NCBI RefSeq assembly: GCF_026151205.1
Contig: NC_087077.1
Coordinates: 8,485,983-8,549,982, forward strand
Direction: 5' to 3'
Source of the DNA: Bolinopsis microptera
Lineage: Eukaryota > Ctenophora > Tentaculata > Lobata > Bolinopsidae
DNA: 64,000 nucleotides
Below the pieces are notes generated by a model that saw nothing but the letters and a program-made list of their open reading frames with translations, did not search any database and was not told where the DNA came from. The position numbers were made by a program, and so were the translations under genes. Within the stretch, counting starts at the first letter, position 1. Each line of letters starts with the position of its first letter. Shown one piece after another: positions 35,646 to 44,987 of this stretch.

Positions 35646-36083
35646 GGGTCCCGGTGTCCGAAAGGGCCTGGGTCACGGTCACGAAAGGGCTGGGTTCACG
35701 GTCCCGAAGGATGTGGTCACGGTCCGAATGGGCCGGGAAACTGTCCCGAAAGGGCATGGGTCACGTCCGAAAGGGCCTGGGTAAACGGTCCCGAAAGGGC
35801 TGGGTCCACGGTCGAAAAGGCCGGGGTCACGGTCCGAAAGGGCCTGGGTGGGTTAACGGGTCCCGAAGGGCCTGGGTACGTGGTAAACGGGTCACGTGGC
35901 TAGGCATGAGTTTCTAACGGGACTGGGTCACGGTCCGAAAGGGCTGGGTACCTGGTCCCAAAGGGCCTGGGGTCCGTGTAATGAGTCAGTCGGCTAGGTT
36001 TGTGTTCCAAAAGGGCATGGTCACGGTCCCGAAAGGGCCTGGGTCCAGGTTCCCGAAAGGGCCTGAGTCACGGTCTAAAAGGG
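35646..36083. repeat. Minisatellite, about 24-bp unit (GGTCACGGTCCCGAAAGGGC)
   Basis: Some 17 degenerate copies with indels. Each unit contains the palindrome-like CCCGAAAGGG. The plus-strand ORF across it is a by-product. Confidence 0.9.
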
Positions 36084-37871
36084 CCGAACTTTTAACATTA
36101 TTTTGGTTTTACACTCGAAAACGTTAAACGCGGAGAAAATTCAAAAAATATGCGAAAATTACGCGGGAAAATGCTCTAGAGTTTAGGCACCGAAATATGC
36201 AGTCAGCAGCGAGGAAGAGAAAATTACAAAATGTGCGGGGTAAACAATAAATTATGCGGAAATTTGCGGGAAAACAGGTAAATTGTGCGATCCCGCACTT
36301 ATCGCACTTATAAGTGCCTTGCGGCAAGCCTTAGCAGAGACGATTTGTTCGGTGAGATATCGTGTAATTTTTTAATAAAAGTAAAAAACGTGACGTCACA
36401 GTCGATATAAGACACGAGCGCGACCCTCGTCTTGATCTATATAAGGTGAGACTTCTTATAGAAGAGTGAGATTATTAAGGTGGAGAATTTTAACGTTGGT
36501 GCAAGTTTGTCCGGTATCTAAATGAGCTGCAGCTTTGAAAACTTGAAAAAGTTAGTCGAAAACCGAGGTCGATATATACAAATTTCGTAAAGGTCAAAAA
36601 TCACTATATGCTTGCTTTGATTTTGAGGCACTATATGCTTGCTTTGATTCTGAGGCACATGAACCAAGAATAGAATGAGAGCACACGAAAACTAAAAAGA
36701 ATCAGGTTAAAATAGGCTTCAAATTTTTTGATCTCTGCCCAAAAACGTTCACAAGATTTCAAAGCAAAACTCTATTTAATTAGGAACTTGTTCATTTGAT
36801 TTTGGTAATTGGTGCTTTCATTTTTCTTCAAGATTGGATTTCTTAAAGAGCTTATGGAGCTGTTGCTGAGCACACGTCACCGTATTTATTTAATACATTA
36901 TATTGATAATCTAAACTGTAGTGAAGCCAAAAATGTTCAATGGCCTTCAAACGCATTCTCAGGATCTGTCGGACGATGATGTGATTGACATTGGCAACAT
37001 GAACTGAGTGAGTAGTCAGCTGGTGGGGGCAACCTGGAGGCAACTCTCATGCTGTATGTACTAACAACTTAACAAGGTGCACGTGAACTGACGTGAAGTC
37101 AGGGCCATCGTACATCACGTAGACCACCAATATGAATAAATATTCATTCTCAAAGTTTGAAGACTTACAAGATGCACTAAAGTTAATGATCGTGGCGAAT
37201 TTTGTGAGCTCAATTACAAAATAGTAGACGCTTTTAATGGAATACAACAGGAATTGAAGTGTTCGTCAGAGCATTAACCGTGGGAACAATAACATAAGAA
37301 GGTAATGAAACAACAAATCAAGAATGAGCAGCTTGCTGACTGGCCCAAACTACAATCTTGCGAACTGTGGGTCAATTTCGTAAGAGTGAGTTTAAATTAT
37401 CTAAGGTATGTCTATGGTTCGAAAAAAGGTTAGCTTTATGATTGACTCCTCCGTGCATTTTATCCCTTAACACTTAAAGGTCTCCCTTGCGAACAGCTGA
37501 CATGAATGCCATTAACAATCTCCGTAACGAGTGTGGTGTTAGTGTGAACAGTGTCAGTGTTTTTCTTTTTGAATGTTTTTAAAACATTAAAACCTGAAGT
37601 CCCCAGATAAGTGTGATGGGAACAAAATTCTGCGATCATCAAGTAATTTAAATCAAAGCAGGGCAATTTAATTAAGTTTCTTCTATTGCTCTATTATTAT
37701 ATCATGACAGTCTAATATTATATTTTTACTAAAATATTCTCTTATTCGAAGGAAAATGAAAAATTACTGTGATTGGTGATATTGTACAGAAAATGTAAAA
37801 GAAGCGGCTTTGGAGAGGTTGATGGTAATTGTCAAAACCTTAGCTGAAGAAAAGGGTATAAATAAGATTCT
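36084..37871. other. No supportable gene
   Basis: 36,124-36,330 is rich in TGCGGGAAA/TGCGAAAAT words related to repeat A. A 30-bp direct duplication (CTATATGCTTGCTTTGATT...) lies near 36,607-36,655. Otherwise unique AT-rich DNA. Confidence 0.45.
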
Positions 37872-39771
37872 GGTTGTTTTTCGATCTAAAGAAGAGGAAG
37901 AAAAAAATATGGTCAGCGATTATATTCGACTCGTTGGGATTGTACAGCTTATATATAAGAGGATAACCGAGGGTTTATGAAAAATAGTCTGCAAGCTGAA
38001 TTAAATTAGTGCTTTAGAGTGTCTATATTAGGTCCTGATCGTTAGAAAGAGGCGGCTAGGGGTAAGCCAGTGAAAGTATGTAAGTTGGAAAGTATTACGT
38101 AAGTTTATTAGTATGTAAGTAAGAAAGGTGAGGAGGGAAAATAAAAAGGACCTAATTTTACTCTATCAAAACAAATACGATCGATTTAATAAGTGTCTGT
38201 GTCTGTGTAGTTAGAGATTCAGAGAAAATTTAGCATCCATTTTGAAGTTATCTTTCTCGGATCTTCAAAGTGTGCAATTACATTTTATCGAACGGAATTT
38301 TAAGGTTTATTAGTTAATGTTATGGTGCTATAGGTGATCTGGCTATATTTTGTACCCTTTTTAAATTTTTTTTTTTTTCCAGGGGCGTGTGCACTGACAA
38401 CACAACTAATAGCGTGGTACTAGTTGTGGATCTGGTGGGGAGGTGAAACAATTTGTTTACGTTTGAAGTGGGCCTCTATTCAGATGTTGAAGGGTGATAC
38501 ACATTTTGGTTACGTTTTTATGTGCGCTCTATTCAGCAGGTTGAAAGAGGTGATACACATGTTGTTATTATATAGAAGGCTTTTTTAACATTGTAAACGC
38601 TTTCTTTTTACCCCCCTTTGAAGGCCCGAATTATTTTCTGAACGAAAGTCAAAAATAACGAGAAATCGATTTTATTATCATTTTGATGACCGTTTTTAAC
38701 TAACATTGCACGAAAAATCGATTTAGCTAGGTTTCAGAACCTATATGCTAATGCTTAAAAACACTTCTTATCCTCAAATCTCGATATTTTATAGTTTTTA
38801 GAATGCGAAGCAACAAGATATATTGGTAATCGTATGTAGTGGACACGTACTTAGTTGCGAGTCGCAAACTAAAAAACACCCTCTGTCGCATCTACAGTAC
38901 GTGTCGCATACGATCCTTGTGCGTACTTAGTGCGACAAATATCCTGACTTATTTCCATGTTAGGTCGCATCCTATCTTTCTTATGGACCATTAAGTGATT
39001 GTAGGGTCGGTTCAAGTCACTTATTTCGAAAGTAAAGTAATTCTTGCGATCCGATTGTCGGTTCAAATCACGTGTTTCGAAGTTATCACTGATCATAATT
39101 CCCTTCGGGTCAGTGTCTAGAGAGTATTTCAGTGTGTGATCTTGGGTACTCTTAAGCAGATATGATCCTAATTCCTTTCCACGCATTGTATGAAGTATAT
39201 CTCGATTGGGATACAAGTTTCATTTACTTGGCCATAATTAAGGTCACGATGATTCTACCAACGCATCGAACGACATCAACCTGTCTTCTTCTAATTCACC
39301 TTCATTCCTGGGACGCACTACTGGTTCAAGAACGTTGTCTCGTCGGATAAACCGCTCCTGCTGGCTCAGAATCGCGACCCGCCAAGACCTCCTGGCGATG
39401 TACTGAGAAGACCTGCGCCGGTCCGTCTCAGTCTGCGAAACAACACTACTGTGAACTATGGACGCAGGGGTGCCTTCGGCGGCGCGCGCTTCGGCGTCGC
39501 GAAAAAGTGGCAAGCAACGTAAGTCAAGGCTTTCTCACGGCCTCTTTTAGTCGGCGAGAGATTGCGCTACTGTGCCGCGTCGAGCTGAGATTGGAATTGA
39601 CATCGTCATATTAACATGGGCGCTCCGAAGCTACGATCAAGAATTGACATATGACTCGGTCAAAAGAACGCTGGGGGATTGTAAAAATTAATGAGTTTTT
39701 ATATTAATATGATTTGCTTGTATTACGTCGGACCCCCATGGTCGTTGCTCTTTACGTCTGGCGATACAGTG
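37872..39771 (+). repeat. 1.9-kb tandem duplication, copy 1
   Basis: Starts GGTTGTTTTTCGATCTAAAG and ends GGCGATACAGTG. Homologous throughout to 39,772-41,650, differing chiefly by indels and by different runs of (TACACATTTGTTTACG)-like units. Confidence 0.9.
39281..39550 (+). pseudogene. Broken FLYWCH zinc-finger ORF (copy 1)
   Basis: Homologous to the ORF at 41,179, but the initiator is CTG instead of ATG and several single-base insertions and deletions shift the frame. Some could be sequencing error. Confidence 0.6.
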
Positions 39772-40720
39772 GGTTGTTTTTCGATCTAAAGAAGAGGAAG
39801 AAAAAATATGTATGCGATTATATTAGACTCGTTGGAATGTACAGCTTATAACTATAAGAGATAAACCGAGGGTTCTATGAAAAAAGTCTGCAAGCTGAAT
39901 TAAATTAGTGCTTTTAGAGCTGTCTATATTAGTCCTGATCGTTAGAAAGAGGAGTAAGCCAGTGATAGTATGTAAGTAGGAAAGTAGTACGTAAGTTAAT
40001 AGTATGTAAGTAAGAAAGGTGAAGGAGAAAATAAAAACGGACCCCTAATTTTTACTATATCCAAAACAATACGATCGATATAATAAGTGTCTGTGTCTGT
40101 GTAGTTAGAGATTCAGAGAAAATATAGCATCCATTTTGAGTTATCGTTTCTCGGATCTTCAAAGTGTGCACATTACCATTTTATCAGAACGGATTTTAAG
40201 GTTTATTAGTTTAAACGTTATGGTGCTATAGGTGATACTGGCTATATTTTGTCCCTTATCAGGGAGCGTGGGCACTGACAACACCAAATAATGCGATGGC
40301 TAATAGATGTGGATACTGGTGGGGAGGTGAAACACATTTGTTTACGTTTTAAGTGGCGCCTCTATTCAGCATGTTGAAGAGGTGATACACATTTGTTTAC
40401 GTTTTAAGTGGCGCCTCTATTCAGCAGGTTGAAGAGGTGATACACATTTTGTATTATAGAAGGCTTTTAACACTTGTAACGCTTTCTTTTTACCCCCCTT
40501 TGAAGGCCCCGAATTATTTTCTGAACGAAAGCTCAAAAATAACCGAGAAATCGACCTTCTTATTAACTCATTTTGATGACCGTTTCTAACCTAACATTGC
40601 ACGAAAAATCGATTTAGCTAGGTTTCAGAACCTATATGCTAATGCTATAAACACTTCCTTATCCCTCAAAATCGATATTTTATAGTTTAGAATGCGAGCA
40701 ACAAGCAACATATATTGGTA

Positions 40721-40830
40721 ATCGTACTGTAGTGCGACACGTACTCTAGTGCGAAGTCCGACAAAAACACCCTCTGTCGCACTACAGTACGTGTCGCACT
40801 ACGATCCAGGTAGCGTACTTTAGTGCGACA
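40721..40830. repeat. Palindromic cluster of GTAGTGCGACA motifs
   Basis: ATCGTACTGTAGTGCGACAC and, about 60 bp on, its near complement GTGTCGCACTACGAT. Four to five copies of TAGTGCGACA alternate in orientation. The same cluster, more decayed, is in copy 1 near 38,830-38,940. Confidence 0.75.
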
Positions 40831-41178
40831 AAATATCCTGACTTATTTCCAAGTTCAGGTCGCATCCTATCCTTCTTATGGACCATTAAGTGATTCGTTG
40901 GGTCGGTTCAAGTCACTTATTTCGAAGTAATCTTGCGAATACGATTCGTCGGTTCACATCACGTGTTTCGAAGTTATCCACTGATCATAATTCCTTCGGG
41001 TCAGTTCAAGACGAGTATGCAGTGTGTGATCCACTGGGTAACTCTTAAGCAGCATATGATCCTCATTCCTATCACACGCATCGTATGAAGGTATATCTCC
41101 GATTGGGATAACAAGTTCATATACTTGGGCCATAAATAAGGTCACGATGATTCTACCAAAGCATCGAACGACATCAAC

Positions 41179-41436
41179 ATGTCTTCTTCAATCACCTTCA
41201 TTCCTGGACGCACTACTGGTTCAAGAAACGTTGTCTACGTCGGATACCGCTACTGCCTGGATAAGAATCGCGACGACAAGACCTACTGGCGATGTACTGA
41301 GAAGACCTGCTCCGGACGTCTCAGTCTGACGAACAACACTACTGTGACATGGACGCAGCTGCCTTCGGCGGCGCGCGCTTCGCGCGCGAAAAGTGGCATG
41401 CAACGTATGTCAAGGCTTCTCACAGCCTCTCTCTAG
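41179..41436 (+). CDS. FLYWCH-type zinc-finger protein fragment, 85 aa
   Basis: ATG-initiated ORF. Residues 7-48 follow the FLYWCH pattern: F in ITFIPG, VVYVGYRY, then YWRC about a dozen residues on, and CSGRL. The final His pair of the finger is not evident; the frame runs into an Ala/Arg-rich tail and stops after 85 residues. FLYWCH fingers are common at the N-terminus of Mutator-like (MULE) transposases and genes derived from them, so this is most likely the remnant of such an element. No MULE catalytic domain follows. The sister copy 1.9 kb upstream is broken. Confidence 0.65.
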   Translation: MSSSITFIPGRTTGSRNVVYVGYRYCLDKNRDDKTYWRCTEKTCSGRLSLTNNTTVTWTQLPSAARASRAKSGMQRMSRLLTASL

Positions 41437-41609
41437 ATCGGCGAGATGCGCTACTGTGCCGCGTCGAGCTGAGATGAATTGACATCGTCAATTAACATGG
41501 GCCGCGCCGAGCTACGATCAAGAATTGACATATGACATCGTCAATAAAGTAAGCTGGGGGATTGTAAAAATGAGTTATATATAAAATATGATTTGCTTGT
41601 ATTACGTCG

Positions 41610-41707
41610 TGACCCCCATGGTCGTTTCACTTTACGTCCTGGCGATACAGCTGGGGAGCCGCGCACTCGTGCGCGGCGGGTCATACAACGTATGACAATG
41701 ATTTGCT
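41610..41707 (+). repeat. Dispersed element terminus (GC-rich palindromic end)
   Basis: GTGACCCCC...GCGATACAG...GGAGCCGCGCACTCGTGC...GGGTCATACAACGTATGACA. An inverted copy is at 6,680-6,790. Confidence 0.7.
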
Positions 41708-41879
41708 ACATAACACGTTGTATACCTAAAAATCTAAATGACTCTTATCTTAAATTTTTGTTTAACTGAATAATTTTAAAATAATCGACTGAGCGGTTAA
41801 TTATAAATTTTAACTCTTAAAATGGCTTCATGATTCGTACCGTACCAGTTTTTACCATCAATCCAAAGTTTATTAATGA

Positions 41880-42430
41880 ACTTGTAGCGCGATGCGTTAC
41901 TGTGCCGCGCCGCGCACTCAATTGTCAATGAGGCTTCTCACAGCGAAATGCGCTACTGTGCCACGCCGAGCTGCCATGAATTGACATCGTCAATTAATAA
42001 TGAACTTGATATCAATATCGATAAAGTGTTTCAAATGATTGAAATAATGCCTTTCGAACATTGTATTAGATGTTGGTAGGTTCTTGGAGACTTCGCCGCT
42101 TCGTCGTGCCGCACAAACTAGCATTTTTGCTTCGTATCGTCGATCCCATCATCGATCGTTGCTCTGCTTCGCAGAGCAACGATCTCGATGGGTTGACACC
42201 GTCAATCAAATAGGTTCTTTTAACAATGTCTTTCTCATTTAACCTCAGCAGATTTTCCGATCATACGGCCGGCTAAGCCTTTTCCATGTTAATGGACTAA
42301 CCTGGCGCGCATTGTAGCGCGATGCGTAACTGTGCCGCGCCGCGCACTCAATGAGGCATCTCACAGATCGGCGAGATGCGCTACTGTGCCGCGCCGAGCT
42401 GAGATAAATTGACATCGTCAATTAAGGCGC
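41880..42430. repeat. Scrambled fragments of the 1.9-kb unit's right end
   Basis: Three further pieces of ATGCGCTACTGTGCCGCGCC ... ATTGACATCGTCAATTAA (around 41,885, 41,950 and 42,310-42,425). Between them is a stretch (42,088-42,190) matching the giant palindrome's spacer, with a perfect hairpin CGTTGCTCTGCTTCGCAGAGCAACG. Confidence 0.75.
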
Positions 42431-43645
42431 GCACTACTTAGTAGCACTTGCCTCAGGCTAACAATTCAAAAAGAAAGTGACGCATGCTACTTCGAAGAAA
42501 TTTAAACGAGTATCATCCGGCTAAGCCTTGCATATCACACCACAAAAATTTACCTAGGACCCCAGGTTGTAATGTTCATAAACAATTAAAGCTACGGCGG
42601 AATGAAAGGCTAAGTGCTGCCCTGTGCCCAGTAAAAAATAAATGAACCTAACAAAGTCCTCAAGCTCAGGGCACAATTTTAGTTATTGTAGGTTCATAAC
42701 CTTTACGACTCATCAACAATGTTGCAGATATTTCAAACAAATATTGTACACGTTTCACCCGTTAAAAATGCTCAAGAGGGCGAAGAAGAAATTCCAGAGA
42801 GATATGGAAATTAACCTTTTTCCTGGACAATGAGGGAAAGAGTTTTGTTAAAGGCTGTTTAATGAGAGCTAAGGGGCCAATATGTGAGATACCTTGGGAG
42901 TGCACACATAGTGCACACATTATAGTGCACACATAGTATAGGAATATGTTGACGGTGGTGAAGATGTTTACATTCTGACTAGAGGCTGATAAATAAAAGG
43001 TCAAATAGTGATCAAGAGAGTCATAACACATAAGACTTATAAAGAAATGTCTGAGGTGGAGAAGAATAGGCCCAAGGCCGGAGAAAGTGAGAACCACAAA
43101 GCAAAAGGCACAAGTTCGTGAGGATTGAAAGATTTACAGTGAGATGCCGAAGAAAGTGTGAATTGAGAAGCTTGAGAAGTTAGGGAATGAAATTTCAGTG
43201 AGGAAGAGGTTGAAGAGTGAAAGTCCGAGAGATAAAGAGATCTTGGAGTATTCTCAACCTACAAATGTGGCTTTTATAGATAATTTTATAAAGAGTATGA
43301 CATTGCCCACTTGAATGGGATGGTTAATAATTAGCTAAATTATTAGCTATTTCAGATTTAGTAATGTGCATATTTTTTGAATGAGTTATACAGGTGTATC
43401 TTCAACTAATTCATAAAGATGTAATCGAAGTGCTAGAAGAATCATGTCGAATCAAATTTTGTTTTACTTAATCACCTAATTTGTTCAATTTTACACTTCT
43501 ACTTTGTTAAGGGTAAGGGATGCCTAAAGAGGGGCACTATTGGCACAGGGGGCGCCAATGTAACATTGAAGCACCGTATTTTCACATGAATATGAGTCGT
43601 ATTAGTTATTATTTATGAGCAATATATATTGTCTTTTTGTTATCC
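42431..43645. other. No supportable gene
   Basis: Three copies of AGTGCACACAT lie at 42,899-42,935. A short Lys/Glu-rich ORF (MSEVEKNRPKAG..., 43,048-43,122) is the only coding-like patch and is too short to call. Confidence 0.4.
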
Positions 43646-43658
43646 ATAAACAGGAGAT
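43646..43658. repeat. 13-bp direct repeat flanking Penelope-like element, left
   Basis: ATAAACAGGAGAT, repeated exactly at 44,495-44,507. Read as the target-site duplication. Confidence 0.7.
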
Positions 43659-43703
43659 ATCAAATAACGGAGTAGTTCGCTGTTTATTAGTCTCATGATT
43701 GAA

Positions 43704-43920
43704 ATACTGATATCTGGATATTATCCGGTTGGAAGAGACAAGGACAAGTGAAACAAGGAAGTTAGGAGTAAGGGCAAATTTTCGGCGTCAACGCCATCTT
43801 CAGGCTAAAATTGTTATAAATGTTAATATATAATAAATGCTTCTATACTAGTTAAAATGCTAAATTGAAATTACACACACTGAATACAGGTTACATCAAA
43901 TGGTATTATACATTACAATG
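43704..43920 (-). repeat. Inverted terminal block (pseudo-LTR), left
   Basis: Matches 44,279-44,496 in reverse complement with essentially one single-base gap near the inner end. Confidence 0.92.
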
Positions 43921-44199
43921 TGCTGTAGAACAGCACACGATAGATTTTCAGAGCATCGAAGAGCAGTCAACAGGCCTTTAACCTATCCTGATGCTTTGGC
44001 TGCTCATTATTCAGAGTTTCACAATAACTTAGAACCAGATATTTCCTTCGATATTTTAGAAATTAACTTATATAGCACCATTAAACGTAAAGTGACAGAA
44101 GCTTACTACATTAATTTATTTAAACCTAGCATCAATAACAAAGAAGAGTGCGAGAAGCTTAAGGGATTTCTTTTACAACATATTCAAAGACAAATTTAA
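43900..44199 (+). pseudogene. GIY-YIG endonuclease C-terminal fragment of a Penelope-like element
   Basis: The open frame gives DRFSEHRRAV ... DALAAHYSEFH ... RKVTEAYYINLFKPSINN. In GIY-YIG domains the catalytic Arg region (RFxEHxR), a conserved His after Ala-x-H, and the Glu of RxxxEaxxI..LxPxxN appear in this order. The GIY and YIG strands themselves are missing because the frame starts inside the left inverted block, so the enzyme is not functional here. Confidence 0.72.
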
Positions 44200-44278
44200 A
44201 CAAATAGCACACGACCCTTATGTTCAGTAGATATTATGTACTTGGACAGAGTGTAAAACGTGTGTACATCACTATTTT

Positions 44279-44496
44279 CATTGTAATTGTATAATACCAT
44301 TTGATGTAACCTGTATTCAGTGTGTGTAATTTCAATTTAGCATTTTAACTAGTATAGAAGCATTTATTATATATTAACATTTATAACAATTTTAGCCTGA
44401 AGATGGCGTTGACGCCGAAAATTTGCCCTTACTCCTAACTTCCTTGTTTCACTTGTCCTTGTCTCTTCCAACCGGATAATATCCAGATATCAGTAT
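44279..44496 (+). repeat. Inverted terminal block (pseudo-LTR), right
   Basis: Partner of 43,704-43,920. Confidence 0.92.
44397..44420 (+). ncRNA. Hammerhead-ribozyme-like core
   Basis: CTGAAGA, then a GGCG-TTGA-CGCC stem-loop, then GAAA: the two conserved strands of a hammerhead core (CUGANGA ... GAAA) around a perfect stem II. A copy in the other orientation is at 43,780-43,803. Hammerheads are known in Penelope-like elements. A convincing stem III and cleavage triplet were not identified, so activity is unproven. Confidence 0.4.
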
Positions 44497-44743
44497 AAAC
44501 AGGAGATGTTTTGATAAACAGACAAATCTGAACTAGTATTTTTATTTTCATCTGATCATCAAAGAAATCTTTATTCGATCACTGAAAATGGTTACAAATT
44601 ATTGAAATAGTTCTGAACAGTGTGGAGGGGATGGCCAAGAATAAAGAGTTGTTTAGTTTACTACAAACTTGGCTTGATAAGTTAAAATAATTAAAATGAT
44701 TTAAGAGGCAAAAATATCTCGATTATCCAAAAACTTTTTCTAG

Positions 44744-44987
44744 GATGAGCTCAGTTGATAGAGGAAAGAAGAAAAAGGTTAGTCTTTAATACCTGCACAA
44801 TAGATGTTTTTACCTTTGTAACTTTTTCTTTGATATGAAACTGAATAAAGTTTATATAATGTCAGTATGCCTGTTTTTGATTTGCATTTGAAGTACATTA
44901 AATTTTAATTATTAAACCCTAGTGTCAAAGTGGAGTCCACTGTTGTAGTAGCAACTCAGCAACCGCCTCCCTGATGCACACCACCAG
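44744..44987 (+). CDS. Two spliced exons of an unrecognised gene (5' part)
   Basis: Exon 44,744-44,777 follows TTTTTCTAG and ends AAAAAG/GTTAGT; it contains ATG and reads MSSVDRGKKKK. Exon 44,923-44,987 lies between AACCCTAG and GTATGG and joins in phase as CQSGVHCCSSNSATASLMHTT. Both have canonical borders, and the upstream acceptor implies a 5' UTR intron. A 24-nt microexon candidate with good borders (GTTGCAG/GTGAGT) is at 47,392-47,415, and a distant good exon is at 60,610; whether they belong together is unknown. Product not recognised. Confidence 0.35.

Larger units (their letters stand above)
39772..41650 (+). repeat. 1.9-kb tandem duplication, copy 2
   Basis: Second unit. Unlike copy 1 it continues into the GC-rich element end at 41,651 (GGGGAGCCGCGCACTCGTGC), so copy 2 probably has the original right border. 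Confidence 0.9.
43659..44494 (+). mobile_element. 5'-truncated Penelope-like retroelement
   Basis: A short retroelement copy: the last part of a GIY-YIG endonuclease ORF between two inverted terminal blocks (43,704-43,920 and 44,279-44,496), flanked by a 13-bp direct repeat. Penelope-like elements combine reverse transcriptase with a C-terminal GIY-YIG domain and often carry inverted or direct pseudo-LTRs. The reverse transcriptase is absent here. The near-perfect arm identity argues for a recent insertion. Confidence 0.75.

Noticed and set aside
38869-39216. 115-codon minus-strand ORF in duplication copy 1
   Set aside because: The frame is not preserved in copy 2, so it is not under coding constraint.
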